A DNA stretch of 64,000 nt, from the NCBI GenBank assembly GCA_902796595.1, contig CADBPM010000014.1:115701-179700 (forward strand). The letters run 5' to 3'. Of this stretch, positions 26,108 to 34,501 are shown in pieces. Each line of letters starts with the position of its first letter. Positions within the stretch are counted from its first letter, which is position 1. This DNA comes from an uncultured Lachnospiraceae bacterium (GTDB lineage: Bacteria; Bacillota; Clostridia; Lachnospirales; Lachnospiraceae). The notes under the pieces were generated by a model. It saw nothing but the letters and a program-made list of their open reading frames with translations, searched no databases and was not told where the DNA came from. The position numbers and the translations under genes are program-made.

Positions 26108-27073
26108 ATGAAGGCAGTTTATCTTGAAAAAGATGCAGTAAATCCGGGTGATGTATCATTTCAACCACTATGCGATGTGGTACCTGATACAACCTTTTAC
26201 GATAACACAGATGAAAACGATAAGTGGGCAAAGCTTGAAGGCGCTGAGATAGTATTCACCAACAAGGTGGTAATGGATGAGAAGGTATTTGAAAAATTTC
26301 CTATGATCAGATATATAGGAGTCTGTGCCACAGGCTATAATGTTGTCGATACAAAGGCGGCAAGGGCGCGTGGAATCACAGTGACAAATGTTCCTGCATA
26401 CAGTACAGAGTCTGTAGCTCAGCATACCTTTGCTCTTTTGCTTGAAATAGCATCGATGCCGGGTATTCACGACAGAAGTGTCAAGGCAGGCGACTGGGTA
26501 AAGAGCAAGACTTTCTGTTATTGGAAAGATACAGTTATTGAGCTTTCAGGTAAGACCATGGGGATTTTTGGCTTTGGAAACATTGGAAAGAGAGTGGCGC
26601 AGATAGCAAATGCTTTTGGCATGAATGTACTTGTCTATACAGCACATCCGGACAAATATAAGAATCATGCATCAGACAGGTTGAAATTTGTAGACTGTAA
26701 GACTCTTTACGCTGAAAGCGATGTTATAAGTTTTCACTGCCCTCAGACAGAGGAAACAGCAGGAATCATAAACAGTGAAAATATAAATAAAATGAAGCAG
26801 GGCGTTATCATAATAAATGTATCAAGGGGCGGTCTTGCAAATGAGGCTGAACTTGCAATAGAGCTTGAAAGAGGCAGAGTGAGAGCCTATGCGGCAGATG
26901 TGGTGAAGTCGGAGCCTATGGCAGCTGATAATCCTCTTTTAAAGGCGCCAAACACTATAATAACGCCGCATATCGCATGGGCTTCAAGAGAGGCGAGAAT
27001 GAGGCTTATAGACGTTATTGCAGGAAATGTTGACGGATGGCTTAAAGGAAAATCTGTTAATGTTGTAGATTAA
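26108..27073 (+). CDS. D-2-hydroxyacid dehydrogenase (NAD-dependent)
   Basis: 321 residues, typical of the glycerate/hydroxypyruvate/lactate dehydrogenase group. Seen: substrate-domain RYIGVCATGYNVVDT, nucleotide-binding GIFGFGNIGKRVAQIANAFG, the catalytic Arg in INVSRGGLANEAEL, and the catalytic His in ITPHIAWASREAR near residue 285. It interconverts a 2-keto acid and a D-2-hydroxy acid; glycerate dehydrogenase is a common assignment for this subgroup, but the substrate is not certain. The start at 26108 (ATG) has GGAGG seven bases upstream; a TTG at 26096 would include that site. Flanked on both sides by R2 repeats. Confidence 0.9.
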   Translation: MKAVYLEKDAVNPGDVSFQPLCDVVPDTTFYDNTDENDKWAKLEGAEIVFTNKVVMDEKVFEKFPMIRYIGVCATGYNVVDTKAARARGITVTNVPAYSTESVAQHTFALLLEIASMPGIHDRSVKAGDWVKSKTFCYWKDTVIELSGKTMGIFGFGNIGKRVAQIANAFGMNVLVYTAHPDKYKNHASDRLKFVDCKTLYAESDVISFHCPQTEETAGIINSENINKMKQGVIIINVSRGGLANEAELAIELERGRVRAYAADVVKSEPMAADNPLLKAPNTIITPHIAWASREARMRLIDVIAGNVDGWLKGKSVNVVD

Positions 27074-27143
27074 AAATTTTAAATATGTTATACTTATCTA
27101 AATCCTCAAAAAGCAAATGGTTATGATGAGGAATATGTTTTAT

Positions 27144-27243
27144 AGTAAGCGAAGAAAATAATTGCGGATATAGCAAGCTCTATTAAGCATTATTTCTGAG
27201 CGATGTTTATCGTAAACGAAATTACCTATTTCGTTTACGATAG
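27144..27243 (+). repeat. R2 repeat, full-length copy C
   Basis: 100 bases, close to copy B. Its 3' end is a perfect 14-bp hairpin, ATCGTAAACGAAAT pairing with ATTTCGTTTACGAT around a five-base loop, ending 35 bases before the superoxide reductase ATG. Confidence 0.8.
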
Positions 27244-27278
27244 CAGCATATTATATTTAAAACAGAAAGGGGTTTACT

Positions 27279-28151
27279 ATGGGAAAGATGAGATTTTTCC
27301 GTTGCAGCGGATGTGGCAACTTTATTTATTTTCTTGGTGAAAAGACAAACTGCACTCCAAAGTGCTGCGGCGAGCCAATGACAGAACTTACACCTAATAC
27401 AACTGATGCGGCTGCAGAAAAGCATGTTCCGGATGTCACAGTAGTAGGAAATATGGTTGCAGTTAAGGTTGGAAGTACGCTTCACCCTGCAACAGCAGAG
27501 CATCATATTGACTTTGTCTGTCTCGAAACCGAAAAGGGCGGACAGATTCATTACTTTGAGCCTACTGAGGAGCCTTCAGCTTCCTTCCTTCTTCCTTCAG
27601 GAGACAAGCCGGTTGCAGTTTATGCATATTGCAACCTTCATGGTCTCTGGATGAAGGATCTTGCCGAGATAGAACCTTCATCAGACAAGCTGGTTGCATA
27701 TTTTGCAGCAGGAACAGGCATGGAAAAGCTTGCAGCAGAGGTTGCTCTTGCAGCCAAGGCTGACTCTTATGAAATCTGTCCTGAAACACCTTATACGGCA
27801 GCAGATCTCGACTGGACAGATGCCGGTGCGAGAAGCAATGTTGAAATGCAGGATGAGTCGGCAAGACCTGCTATAAAAGGAAGCAAGGACATTTCAAAGT
27901 ATAGCACCATCTACCTTGGATTCCCTATCTGGTGGAATAAGCCGCCAAGGATCATAAATACATTCCTTGAATCTGCTGATTTTGCAGGAAAGAAGATTGT
28001 TCCTTTCTGTATTTCAGGCGGAAGCAATACAGAGGGGATTGATGCCGAGTTTGAGAAGATTGCCCCTAATGGCGCCAGCATTGTGCCAGCAAAGCTTCTT
28101 AATGGCAGACCGACTGAGGCTGAACTTACGGTCTGGGTCGAAAAGGTATAA
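27279..28151 (+). CDS. Superoxide reductase (desulfoferrodoxin) fused to a flavodoxin-like domain
   Basis: 290 residues in two parts. Residues 1-125 are a desulfoferrodoxin-type superoxide reductase: an N-terminal rubredoxin-like iron site (CSGCGN, then CTPKCCGEPM) and the active-site ligands in EKHVP, HPATAEHHI and CNLHG. Residues about 132-290 are a flavodoxin-like domain of the same kind as the lipoprotein at 55527: both share a YLGFPIWW/YLGYPIWW and PFCISGG pattern. The fusion would let flavin electrons pass directly to the iron centre that reduces superoxide to peroxide. The loop usually binding FMN phosphate reads AAGTGMEK rather than a typical SxTGNT, so FMN binding needs testing. It is followed 27 bases later by the rubredoxin gene, an obvious electron partner. 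Confidence 0.9.
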   Translation: MGKMRFFRCSGCGNFIYFLGEKTNCTPKCCGEPMTELTPNTTDAAAEKHVPDVTVVGNMVAVKVGSTLHPATAEHHIDFVCLETEKGGQIHYFEPTEEPSASFLLPSGDKPVAVYAYCNLHGLWMKDLAEIEPSSDKLVAYFAAGTGMEKLAAEVALAAKADSYEICPETPYTAADLDWTDAGARSNVEMQDESARPAIKGSKDISKYSTIYLGFPIWWNKPPRIINTFLESADFAGKKIVPFCISGGSNTEGIDAEFEKIAPNGASIVPAKLLNGRPTEAELTVWVEKV

Positions 28152-28178
28152 GGCATATATCCTGCAAGGAGGCGCCTC

Positions 28179-28811
28179 GTGGATAAAAAAGTGATGTATT
28201 CGCTTACATACGGTCTTTATGTGATAACGACTGTTGATGGTGATAAGAAGAATGGCTGTATTATGAATACAGCAATGCAGCAGACCAGTGATCCTAGCTG
28301 TATATCAGTAACGCTCAATAAAACAGACTATACCGAATATATGCTTGAAAGATCAGGAAAATTCAATATATCCACTATTTCTGAAAAGGCAGATTTTAGT
28401 CTGTTCAAGCATTTTGGTTTTCAGAGCGGCAGAGATATAGATAAATTTGCAGATTTTACGGATTATAAGGAAGCTGCAAATGGTATTCCTTATATTACAA
28501 AGGGTTGCAATGCCTATCTTTCATGCGAGGTGGCAGATAAGATTGACCTTGGAACTCACGTTCTCTTTATTGCAAATGTAATAGACGGAGAGGTTATTTC
28601 AACCGATCCTTCTGCAAGTTATGCATACTATCAGGCAAATATCAAGCCTGCCGCAAAGAAGGTTGAAAGTACAGGAAAAGTCTGGGTATGTAAGATATGC
28701 GGATATGTTTATGATGATTCCAAGGAGGCTGTACCATTTGAACAGCTTCCTAACGATTGGACATGTCCTATCTGCAAACATCCTAAGAGTGATTTTGTAC
28801 TGCAGAGTTGA
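28179..28811 (+). CDS. High-molecular-weight rubredoxin (flavin reductase-rubredoxin fusion)
   Basis: 210 residues. Residues 1-150 are a flavin-reductase-like FMN-binding split-barrel domain (LTYGLYVITTVDGDKKNGCIMNTAMQ; KTDYTEYMLERSGKFNIS). Residues about 165-210 are a rubredoxin with both CxxCG/CPxC pairs (VCKICGYVYDD and WTCPICKHPKSDF). In Moorella, the Hrb protein of this architecture carries electrons from NADH to a flavodiiron protein; here the neighbour is a superoxide reductase, so an NADH-to-superoxide-reductase relay is likely. The start is GTG with AGGAGG upstream. A terminator follows. Confidence 0.92.
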   Translation: MDKKVMYSLTYGLYVITTVDGDKKNGCIMNTAMQQTSDPSCISVTLNKTDYTEYMLERSGKFNISTISEKADFSLFKHFGFQSGRDIDKFADFTDYKEAANGIPYITKGCNAYLSCEVADKIDLGTHVLFIANVIDGEVISTDPSASYAYYQANIKPAAKKVESTGKVWVCKICGYVYDDSKEAVPFEQLPNDWTCPICKHPKSDFVLQS

Positions 28812-28884
28812 GTATCATTAAGTAGATGATCTGTTTTATGACATCGACATTTAAGATCATTGCCGGAAATTTATAGTAACTGTT

Positions 28885-28920
28885 CGGGCGAAAGAGACTT
28901 GTTCTCTTTCGCCTTTTTAT
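28885..28920 (+). terminator. Terminator after rubredoxin gene
   Basis: GGCGAAAGAG pairs with CTCTTTCGCC, followed by TTTTTAT. Confidence 0.85.
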
Positions 28921-28945
28921 AGTGAGCGAAGAAAATAATTGTAAT
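28917..28945 (+). repeat. R2 repeat fragment D
   Basis: Only the 5' end (AGTGAGCGAAGAAAATAATTG) is present, directly against the terminator above. Confidence 0.6.
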
Positions 28946-28964
28946 TGAAGTGCACTTTGCAATG

Positions 28965-29014
28965 AAAAAAAGCCCACACTATTGCTTGATATGGAGAATA
29001 GTGTGGGTTTTTTT
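28965..29014. terminator. Bidirectional terminator
   Basis: GCCCACACTATT pairs with AATAGTGTGGG, with an A-run before and a T-run after it, between convergent genes. Confidence 0.85.
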
Positions 29015-29050
29015 AATTTATAGGAAATTCCTCCGGAATTCCTATAAATT
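29015..29050. repeat. Palindrome family R4, copy 1
   Basis: A near-perfect palindrome, AATTTATAGGAA...TTCCTATAAATT, immediately after a terminator. A close copy in the same arrangement lies at 63115-63154. No ORF is associated. Confidence 0.8.
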
Positions 29051-29052
29051 AA

Positions 29053-29148
29053 AGAACGCTCCGCGTGAGAGCGAGTGATGCGCAGAGGAAGATGCAAGCT
29101 AAAGCTTGCGCGCATCGGCGCGCAAAGAGTCGTACGCGACTCTTTGTT
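29053..29148. repeat. Cluster of unrelated hairpins
   Basis: Includes GCAAGCTAAAGCTTGC (29093-29108) and a strong CAAAGAGTCG/CGACTCTTTG stem (29121-29144) just after the sucrose phosphorylase stop on its strand, so it may also end that transcript. With the items above it accounts for the 28812-29155 gap; I see no gene in it. Confidence 0.6.
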
Positions 29149-29155
29149 CTAGTCT

Positions 29156-30574
29156 TTATGAATTTACAATCTCAAATTTGTGCGATACAAGGTCGGCTCT
29201 TAATTCTGCAAAAGCGTTGCCGTATTCACGTCTGATGACAAATTTACCCTTCTCAGGGATGGTTACTTTCATGTCGCCTTCAACATTGAAAGCAGGGTGA
29301 GTATTTCTGAACTTCATAAGGTCAAGAAGCTTTGCAACAACAGGGCGCTTAACTTCTTCATTTATCTCATCTTTACTGTAGTAATGGCGGTTTATATTAC
29401 GACCTTCCTTGGTTGATTCAAGGAGCTCGATATCATTTTTACCTGCAAGCATGCCGACATAATAAACCTGAGGGATACCAGGTGCAAAGAACTGAATAGC
29501 TCTTGCAAGGAGGTATGAATCATCATCATTGCCGAGAGCAGAGTAGTAGGTTGTGTTCACCTGGTAGATGTCAAGGTTGTTGTAGGCTGCTGTGTTGTAT
29601 ACTTTCTTTACATTAGCGCCGCCTGTGAACATCTGCTCTTTTGTCCTGTCAACTTCTTCCTGTGGCATGAGGTCGCGGACATCTACAATACCGATACCAT
29701 CATGTGTATCAAGAGTGGTGAACTGGTGCTTAGGACTTATTTCAAGCCAATGCTTAAGGTACTCACCATTTCCAAAGTAAAGGGCATTGAGAGTGAGCAC
29801 AGGAAGGGCAAAATCATATATCCAGAATCCATGCTCTGAAATCTTCTGAGGAATGGTGTAGTGCTCATGAATCTCAGGAAGTATCATTACATGGCTCGTC
29901 TTAAGCACGTTCTGGATAGCGTTAAGAAGATGCCAGATTTCAGGTTCTACGAAGAAGCAGCTTGTATCAGCTTTCTTAACAGCATAGGCAAAGGCATCAA
30001 GTCTTATTATAGATGCACCATATTTTGCCATATTTAAGAGCGTATCCCTTACAAACTGGTCTACTGCATGGCTTGTAACATTAAGGTCAATCTGCTCATC
30101 ACCAAAAGTACACCATACCTTTTCACTTGTACCGTCTGCAAATTCTGCGATTGCATAAGGAGCCTTCGGCTTTCTCTTATAGATCTTGTCAACCTGTTCT
30201 TCGGTTGGTTCGCCGTTTTCCCAAAAATCCTTATATCTTATGAAAAAGTCTTTATATTCGGACTCATCCTTCTTTGCAAGAAAGTCTTTGAAATAAGGCG
30301 AGTGTCTGGAAATGTGGTTGATCATAAAGTCAAACATGAGATAATATTCATTTCCGAGGGCAGCTACATCATCAAATGTTCCAAATTTTTCGTCTACCAT
30401 GTCGTAACGCATAGGCGCAAACCCTCTGTCGGCAGATGAAGGGAAGAAAGGAAGGATGTGGATACCTCCGACGGCGTCTTTGAAATGAGTGTCCATGACC
30501 TCTTTGAGGTCCTTAAGATTGTCACCCATACTGTCCGCATAGGTTATGAGCATGATCTTGTTTGTAAGCTCCAT
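29156..30574 (-). CDS. gtfA: Sucrose phosphorylase (GH13)
   Basis: 472 residues, near the usual 480-500. It splits sucrose with phosphate into glucose-1-phosphate and fructose in the cytoplasm; there is no signal peptide. Seen: N-terminal MLITYADSMG, GHIL-like GIHILPFFPSSADRGFAPM, nucleophile Asp in IIRLDAFAYA (near 192), acid/base Glu in LPEIHEHY (near 232), stabilising Asp in LDTHDGIG (near 290), and QVYYVGMLAGKND. The start at 30574 is chosen for AAAGGAGGAG just upstream; an earlier in-frame start at 30646 would overlap the promoter. Controlled by the operator-promoter at 30637-30676. Confidence 0.93.
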   Translation of the reverse strand: MELTNKIMLITYADSMGDNLKDLKEVMDTHFKDAVGGIHILPFFPSSADRGFAPMRYDMVDEKFGTFDDVAALGNEYYLMFDFMINHISRHSPYFKDFLAKKDESEYKDFFIRYKDFWENGEPTEEQVDKIYKRKPKAPYAIAEFADGTSEKVWCTFGDEQIDLNVTSHAVDQFVRDTLLNMAKYGASIIRLDAFAYAVKKADTSCFFVEPEIWHLLNAIQNVLKTSHVMILPEIHEHYTIPQKISEHGFWIYDFALPVLTLNALYFGNGEYLKHWLEISPKHQFTTLDTHDGIGIVDVRDLMPQEEVDRTKEQMFTGGANVKKVYNTAAYNNLDIYQVNTTYYSALGNDDDSYLLARAIQFFAPGIPQVYYVGMLAGKNDIELLESTKEGRNINRHYYSKDEINEEVKRPVVAKLLDLMKFRNTHPAFNVEGDMKVTIPEKGKFVIRREYGNAFAELRADLVSHKFEIVNS

Positions 30575-30636
30575 GTGCTCCTCCTTTGTTGGTTTATGTG
30601 TATCCGGCAGACCCGAAATGTTTACTCTGTTTGGTG

Positions 30637-30676
30637 AGTATAGCATATTTTTAGTATTATGTCAATCGGTTGACAT
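30637..30676 (-). promoter_or_regulatory. Promoter and LacI-type operator of sucrose phosphorylase
   Basis: On the minus strand, TTGACA, a 17-bp spacer and TATACT. The palindrome ATGTCAATCGGTTGACAT (30659-30676), with a CG centre as in LacI-family sites such as those of ScrR, covers the -35 box. A bound repressor would block transcription. The LacI gene at 46890 is a candidate regulator. Confidence 0.75.
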
Positions 30677-30730
30677 ACGGGGCAATGTGATTTTAATACA
30701 GTTATCAGTATCTTTGATAAGAAGTTAATC

Positions 30731-30783
30731 TTGACAAAAAAACTTTAAGGTGTTAATCTCATTTGTGTATTGGAAACGTTGCC
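30731..30783 (+). promoter_or_regulatory. Promoter and possible operator of the pullulanase gene
   Basis: TTGACA at 30731-30736, 17-bp spacer, TAATCT at 30754-30759. An imperfect CG-centred palindrome, GGAAACGTTGCC (30772-30783), lies at the expected transcription start, of the type bound by maltose-class LacI regulators. Confidence 0.55.
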
Positions 30784-30850
30784 GGTAACCTTTCCTGAAA
30801 GTTAAAATGGCATGATCAGCCATAAATTTTTTGTAATAATGGGGTGTTTT

Positions 30851-33529
30851 ATGAAAAGAAGAAAAAACAATGTATTTTTGAAGATTTTTTCCTTATTTGC
30901 TGTTACAATGTGTATTGTCATAACAGGGTGTGGCAGTGCAGAAAATATTAAGGAAACGTCAGGCTCGCAAAAAGAGAGTCAGGTTATTTCAACCGGAAGC
31001 GACCGGATGGACAGCACTATAAGCAGCGCGGGGGTGGCGACGGAGAAGCAGTCAGACACGATAAAAGTTACATTTCATTATCTTAGAAATGACGGTGACT
31101 ACTCTGATATGTCTGTGTGGGCGTGGCCTTATGCGCCGGTAAATGGAGAAGGCGCATCCTATGAGTTAAAGGATACCGGTGATGGTGACGGTGCAGTTGC
31201 AGTAATGGAGATTCCTAATACCGCAACATCCTATGGATTTATTATAAGAAAAAATGACTGGTCACTAAAGGATACGGCGTCGGACAGATTTATAGAGATC
31301 GGAGATGTTATATCAGGTTCTATAAATGTTTATTGCAAGACTGGTGAAGAAGATTTTAGTGTTGAAGAAGGGAGTGATATTATCAAAGGGTTGAAATTTT
31401 TGAAAGCGGCTGCGGAGTCGCGCAATGAAATAAGCTATGAGCTTACAGGCGAGGTAAATGACGCGAAAGCGGGCGATTTTACACTCACTGGACCTGATAA
31501 TATAAAGATAAAAGAGTTAAAGGCAGATGGAAAAAAAGGAACGATAATAGTTTCCAGCGAAATAGATTATCTGGCAGATTATACATTAAGCTACAAGGGA
31601 GCTTCTATACCTGTTACTATGCCGGACTATTATTCTTCAGAAGAATTTGAAGATAAATATACCTATACGGGCGATGACCTTGGTGTGACATATACAAAAG
31701 AGGCAACAAGTTTCAGAGTGTGGGCACCTACGGCAACTAAAGTTGAAATAAACCTCTACGATAAAGGTGATGGCGGCAAGGCAATAAAACAGGTTGAAAT
31801 GACTGCGGATGCAAATGGAACATGGGTTGCATCAGTGCCAGAAGACCTCAACAAAAAATATTATACATATACGGCAAGCTTTAAGGACGGAACAGTAAAT
31901 GAGGACATAGTCGATCCTTATGCAAGAACAGTCGGGGTAAACGGCAAAAGAGGCGAGATAATAGATCTTAAGGAAACTGACCCGAAAGGATGGGATAAGG
32001 ATGCTCGTCAGACCAAGGAACAGATCACAGATAATATCATTTACGAAGCGCACATAAGAGATTTTTCCATAGATGAGTCAAATGGAATAAAGAATAAGGG
32101 AAAATATCTTGCATTTACCGAGAAGGATACAGTTGATAGAAGTGGTGTTCCATCAGGACTTAGCCATATAAAGGATCTTGGCGTTACGGCAGTGCACATC
32201 CTTCCGTCTTATGATTACGGCTCTGTAGATGAAAGCAAGCTTGACAGACCGCAGTATAACTGGGGGTATGATCCGGTTAATTATAATGCACCGGAGGGCT
32301 CTTATTCTACGGATCCATATCATGGTGAAGTACGTGTGAATGAATATAAGCAGATGGTAAAAAGCCTTCACGAAGAGGGACTCGGCGCTGTCATGGATGT
32401 GGTTTATAATCATACCTACAATACAGATTATTGTTTTAACAAGCTTGTGCCGGGGTATTTCTACCGCCCTGATTCAAATGCTTCAGGATGTGGAAATGAT
32501 GTGGCAAGTGAAAGGTCGATGGTAAGAAAATTTATCGTTGATTCTGTAAGTTATTGGGCAAAGGAATATCATCTTGACGGCTTCAGATTTGACCTTATGG
32601 GGCTTATTGACACAGATACAATGAACGCTGTAAGAAAAGCTCTTGATGAAATTGACCCTAAGATAATCGTATATGGTGAAGGTTGGTCCATGGACAGCAA
32701 GATCACAAAGAGTGTTGTGCTTGACGACCAGAAGAGTGCCAAAATGACACCGGGCATTGCATTTTTCTCAGATACCATCCGCGACGGAATAAAGGGAAGC
32801 GTATTCGATGCGGCATCAAAGGGATATGTGAATGGACCTGAAAATGGAGTGCTCTTAGGCGTGAAGGATGTGCTTCATGGTGTCAAATATTCGCTTGTCT
32901 GGTCTGGTGCTCCTTCTCAGACAATGAATTATGCCTCCTGTCATGATAATTTAGCTCTTTGGGATAAGATACGTTCTTCAAACAGCGAGAATTCTGAAAA
33001 GACTAATATAAGGAGAGATAAGCTTGCAGCGGCGATTGTAATGACAGCCGAGGGAACACCTTTTATGCAGGCAGGAGATGAGTTCTTAAGGACAAAGACT
33101 AAAGAGGATGGAACTTTTGATGCAAACAGTTATGCTTCATCTGACGAAGTCAATAAGTTGGACTACAGCAGGACAAAGACCTATAAGGGAGTGTATGATT
33201 ATTACAAGGGGCTTATTGCTATAAGAAAGAGCTTACCTGCATTAAGGATAGCAACGGCAGAAGAATCAAAGGAGAGACTTAATGTCATCAAGGATGGCGG
33301 TAAAGATGGTATAATCGAGTTTGAGGTAAAGAAGGGGAATAGTAAAGATAGAGAAGTAGTTGTAATTTATAATCCTAACGATAGGGTTGCTAATGTAAAG
33401 CTTCCTAAGGGAAAATGGGAAGTTCTTGCAAATGGCGGAAAGGCTGGAACTGATGCCACAGAAAGTGTATCAGGAAAGGTCAAAGTTGAAAAGATTTCTG
33501 CTGCTATATTAGTAAAATATAGTAAGTGA
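30851..33529 (+). CDS. Pullulanase type I, lipoprotein
   Basis: 892 residues. Lipobox ITGC (Cys near 28), Ser/Lys linker, a CBM41 starch-binding domain (about 70-170, VTFHYLRNDGDYSDMSVWAW), a linker domain, CBM48 (about 280-370, GVTYTKEATSFRVWAPTA), then the GH13 catalytic domain with the pullulanase signature YNWGYDP (near 468), nucleophile Asp in GFRFDLMG (near 580), acid/base Glu in YGEGW (near 609) and Asp in CHDNL (near 698). It debranches alpha-1,6 links of pullulan, starch or glycogen at the cell surface. The start at 30851 gives an intact lipoprotein signal; ATG 30812 would add 13 residues. The stop codon lies inside an R2 repeat fragment. Confidence 0.93.
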   Translation: MKRRKNNVFLKIFSLFAVTMCIVITGCGSAENIKETSGSQKESQVISTGSDRMDSTISSAGVATEKQSDTIKVTFHYLRNDGDYSDMSVWAWPYAPVNGEGASYELKDTGDGDGAVAVMEIPNTATSYGFIIRKNDWSLKDTASDRFIEIGDVISGSINVYCKTGEEDFSVEEGSDIIKGLKFLKAAAESRNEISYELTGEVNDAKAGDFTLTGPDNIKIKELKADGKKGTIIVSSEIDYLADYTLSYKGASIPVTMPDYYSSEEFEDKYTYTGDDLGVTYTKEATSFRVWAPTATKVEINLYDKGDGGKAIKQVEMTADANGTWVASVPEDLNKKYYTYTASFKDGTVNEDIVDPYARTVGVNGKRGEIIDLKETDPKGWDKDARQTKEQITDNIIYEAHIRDFSIDESNGIKNKGKYLAFTEKDTVDRSGVPSGLSHIKDLGVTAVHILPSYDYGSVDESKLDRPQYNWGYDPVNYNAPEGSYSTDPYHGEVRVNEYKQMVKSLHEEGLGAVMDVVYNHTYNTDYCFNKLVPGYFYRPDSNASGCGNDVASERSMVRKFIVDSVSYWAKEYHLDGFRFDLMGLIDTDTMNAVRKALDEIDPKIIVYGEGWSMDSKITKSVVLDDQKSAKMTPGIAFFSDTIRDGIKGSVFDAASKGYVNGPENGVLLGVKDVLHGVKYSLVWSGAPSQTMNYASCHDNLALWDKIRSSNSENSEKTNIRRDKLAAAIVMTAEGTPFMQAGDEFLRTKTKEDGTFDANSYASSDEVNKLDYSRTKTYKGVYDYYKGLIAIRKSLPALRIATAEESKERLNVIKDGGKDGIIEFEVKKGNSKDREVVVIYNPNDRVANVKLPKGKWEVLANGGKAGTDATESVSGKVKVEKISAAILVKYSK

Positions 33530-33570
33530 ATTAATTGCGGATCGAGCTTGCTATATCCGGCAATATTTAT
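33521..33570 (+). repeat. R2 repeat fragment E overlapping the pullulanase stop
   Basis: AGTAAGTGAATTAATTGCGGATCGAG matches the 5' half of R2 with some decay. The last two codons and the TGA of the pullulanase gene (33521-33529) are the first nine bases of this repeat. Confidence 0.6.
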
Positions 33571-33579
33571 GAGTACAAG

Positions 33580-33611
33580 AAAGGGCGACTGGATAACAGT
33601 CGCCCTTTTTG
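33580..33611. terminator. Bidirectional terminator between pullulanase and transporter genes
   Basis: AAGGGCGACTG pairs with CAGTCGCCCTT, followed by TTT. The genes converge here. Confidence 0.85.
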
Positions 33612-33624
33612 TGTGAAAATAAGA

Positions 33625-34386
33625 TCAATCTTTCTTTGCTGCCATGTAGTATGGAATTGATGCAAAGAAAATACCGCCTATGATATTTCCGATGGTGACT
33701 ATCAAAAGATTGTAGAAAATACCACCGAGTGAAACAGCCTGTCCGTAAGAATCAATCTGTGCGATGATAAGCTGAGTCATATTTGCGACGCTATGCTCAT
33801 AACCTGAGATAACGAAAGCAAAGAGACACCAGAATACCATGATAAGTTTTGCTGTGTCTGAATTTGTTCTGAAGCCGCACCATACAGCAAGGCATACAAG
33901 GAAATTACAGAGGATGCTGCGTATAAGAAGTGCAAGGAAAGGAACAGATTCCTTGACGGCAGCGCCTGCAGCAAGGAAAGTACCTGTTGCTTCATTATTT
34001 AAACCTGAAAAATGGAAAAGAACTGCAAGGAGAAGAGCTCCGCAGAGATTTCCTATCCAGCATACCACCCAGAGCTTTATGGCATCTGTAAGAGTGATCT
34101 TCTTTTTGAGGTAACCTGTGAACATGACCATGTTGTTGCCGGTAAAAAGCTCTGCGCCTGCAATGACAACAAGACTGAGGGCTACAGAGAAAGCGGCACC
34201 CATGAGGATCTTTGTGTAAGGGGCTCCGTTAAGAAGTCCACCGATAGTGTTGGTGAGGATACCGGCGATACCGATAAACATACCGGCAATCATTGACATA
34301 ATAAAGTACCCTGCTGGATTTTTTACAAGAAAGTCTTTCTTTGCGACAGCTGCATTTGCAACTTTTTCTACTTCTGTTAAATACAT
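33625..34386 (-). CDS. Formate/nitrite transporter (FNT) family channel
   Basis: 253 residues with six to seven membrane helices. Family marks: NPAGYFIMSMIAGMFIGIAG, the broken-helix signature AGAELFTGNN, a conserved pore His in GYEHSVAN (near 204), and the C-terminal GNIIGGIFFASIPYY. FNT channels move formate, nitrite or similar monovalent acids across the inner membrane. In a fermenting anaerobe, formate efflux is the likely role, but no pyruvate formate-lyase gene is nearby to confirm it. Confidence 0.92.
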   Translation of the reverse strand: MYLTEVEKVANAAVAKKDFLVKNPAGYFIMSMIAGMFIGIAGILTNTIGGLLNGAPYTKILMGAAFSVALSLVVIAGAELFTGNNMVMFTGYLKKKITLTDAIKLWVVCWIGNLCGALLLAVLFHFSGLNNEATGTFLAAGAAVKESVPFLALLIRSILCNFLVCLAVWCGFRTNSDTAKLIMVFWCLFAFVISGYEHSVANMTQLIIAQIDSYGQAVSLGGIFYNLLIVTIGNIIGGIFFASIPYYMAAKKD

Positions 34387-34451
34387 TATTACTACTTCCT
34401 TAAGTGATTTTTAGCCTTTCAATTTTATCATGGATAAGGCAATTTTGCAAG

Positions 34452-34484
34452 AAAAAAGGCACTCAGCAAAAAGCTGAATGCCAT
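34452..34484 (-). terminator. Terminator of the BAX inhibitor-1 gene
   Basis: Read on the minus strand, GGCATTCAGC pairs with GCTGAGTGCC, followed by TTTTTTC. Confidence 0.85.
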
Positions 34485-34501
34485 GAGCTTAAGTTTAAGG
34501 A

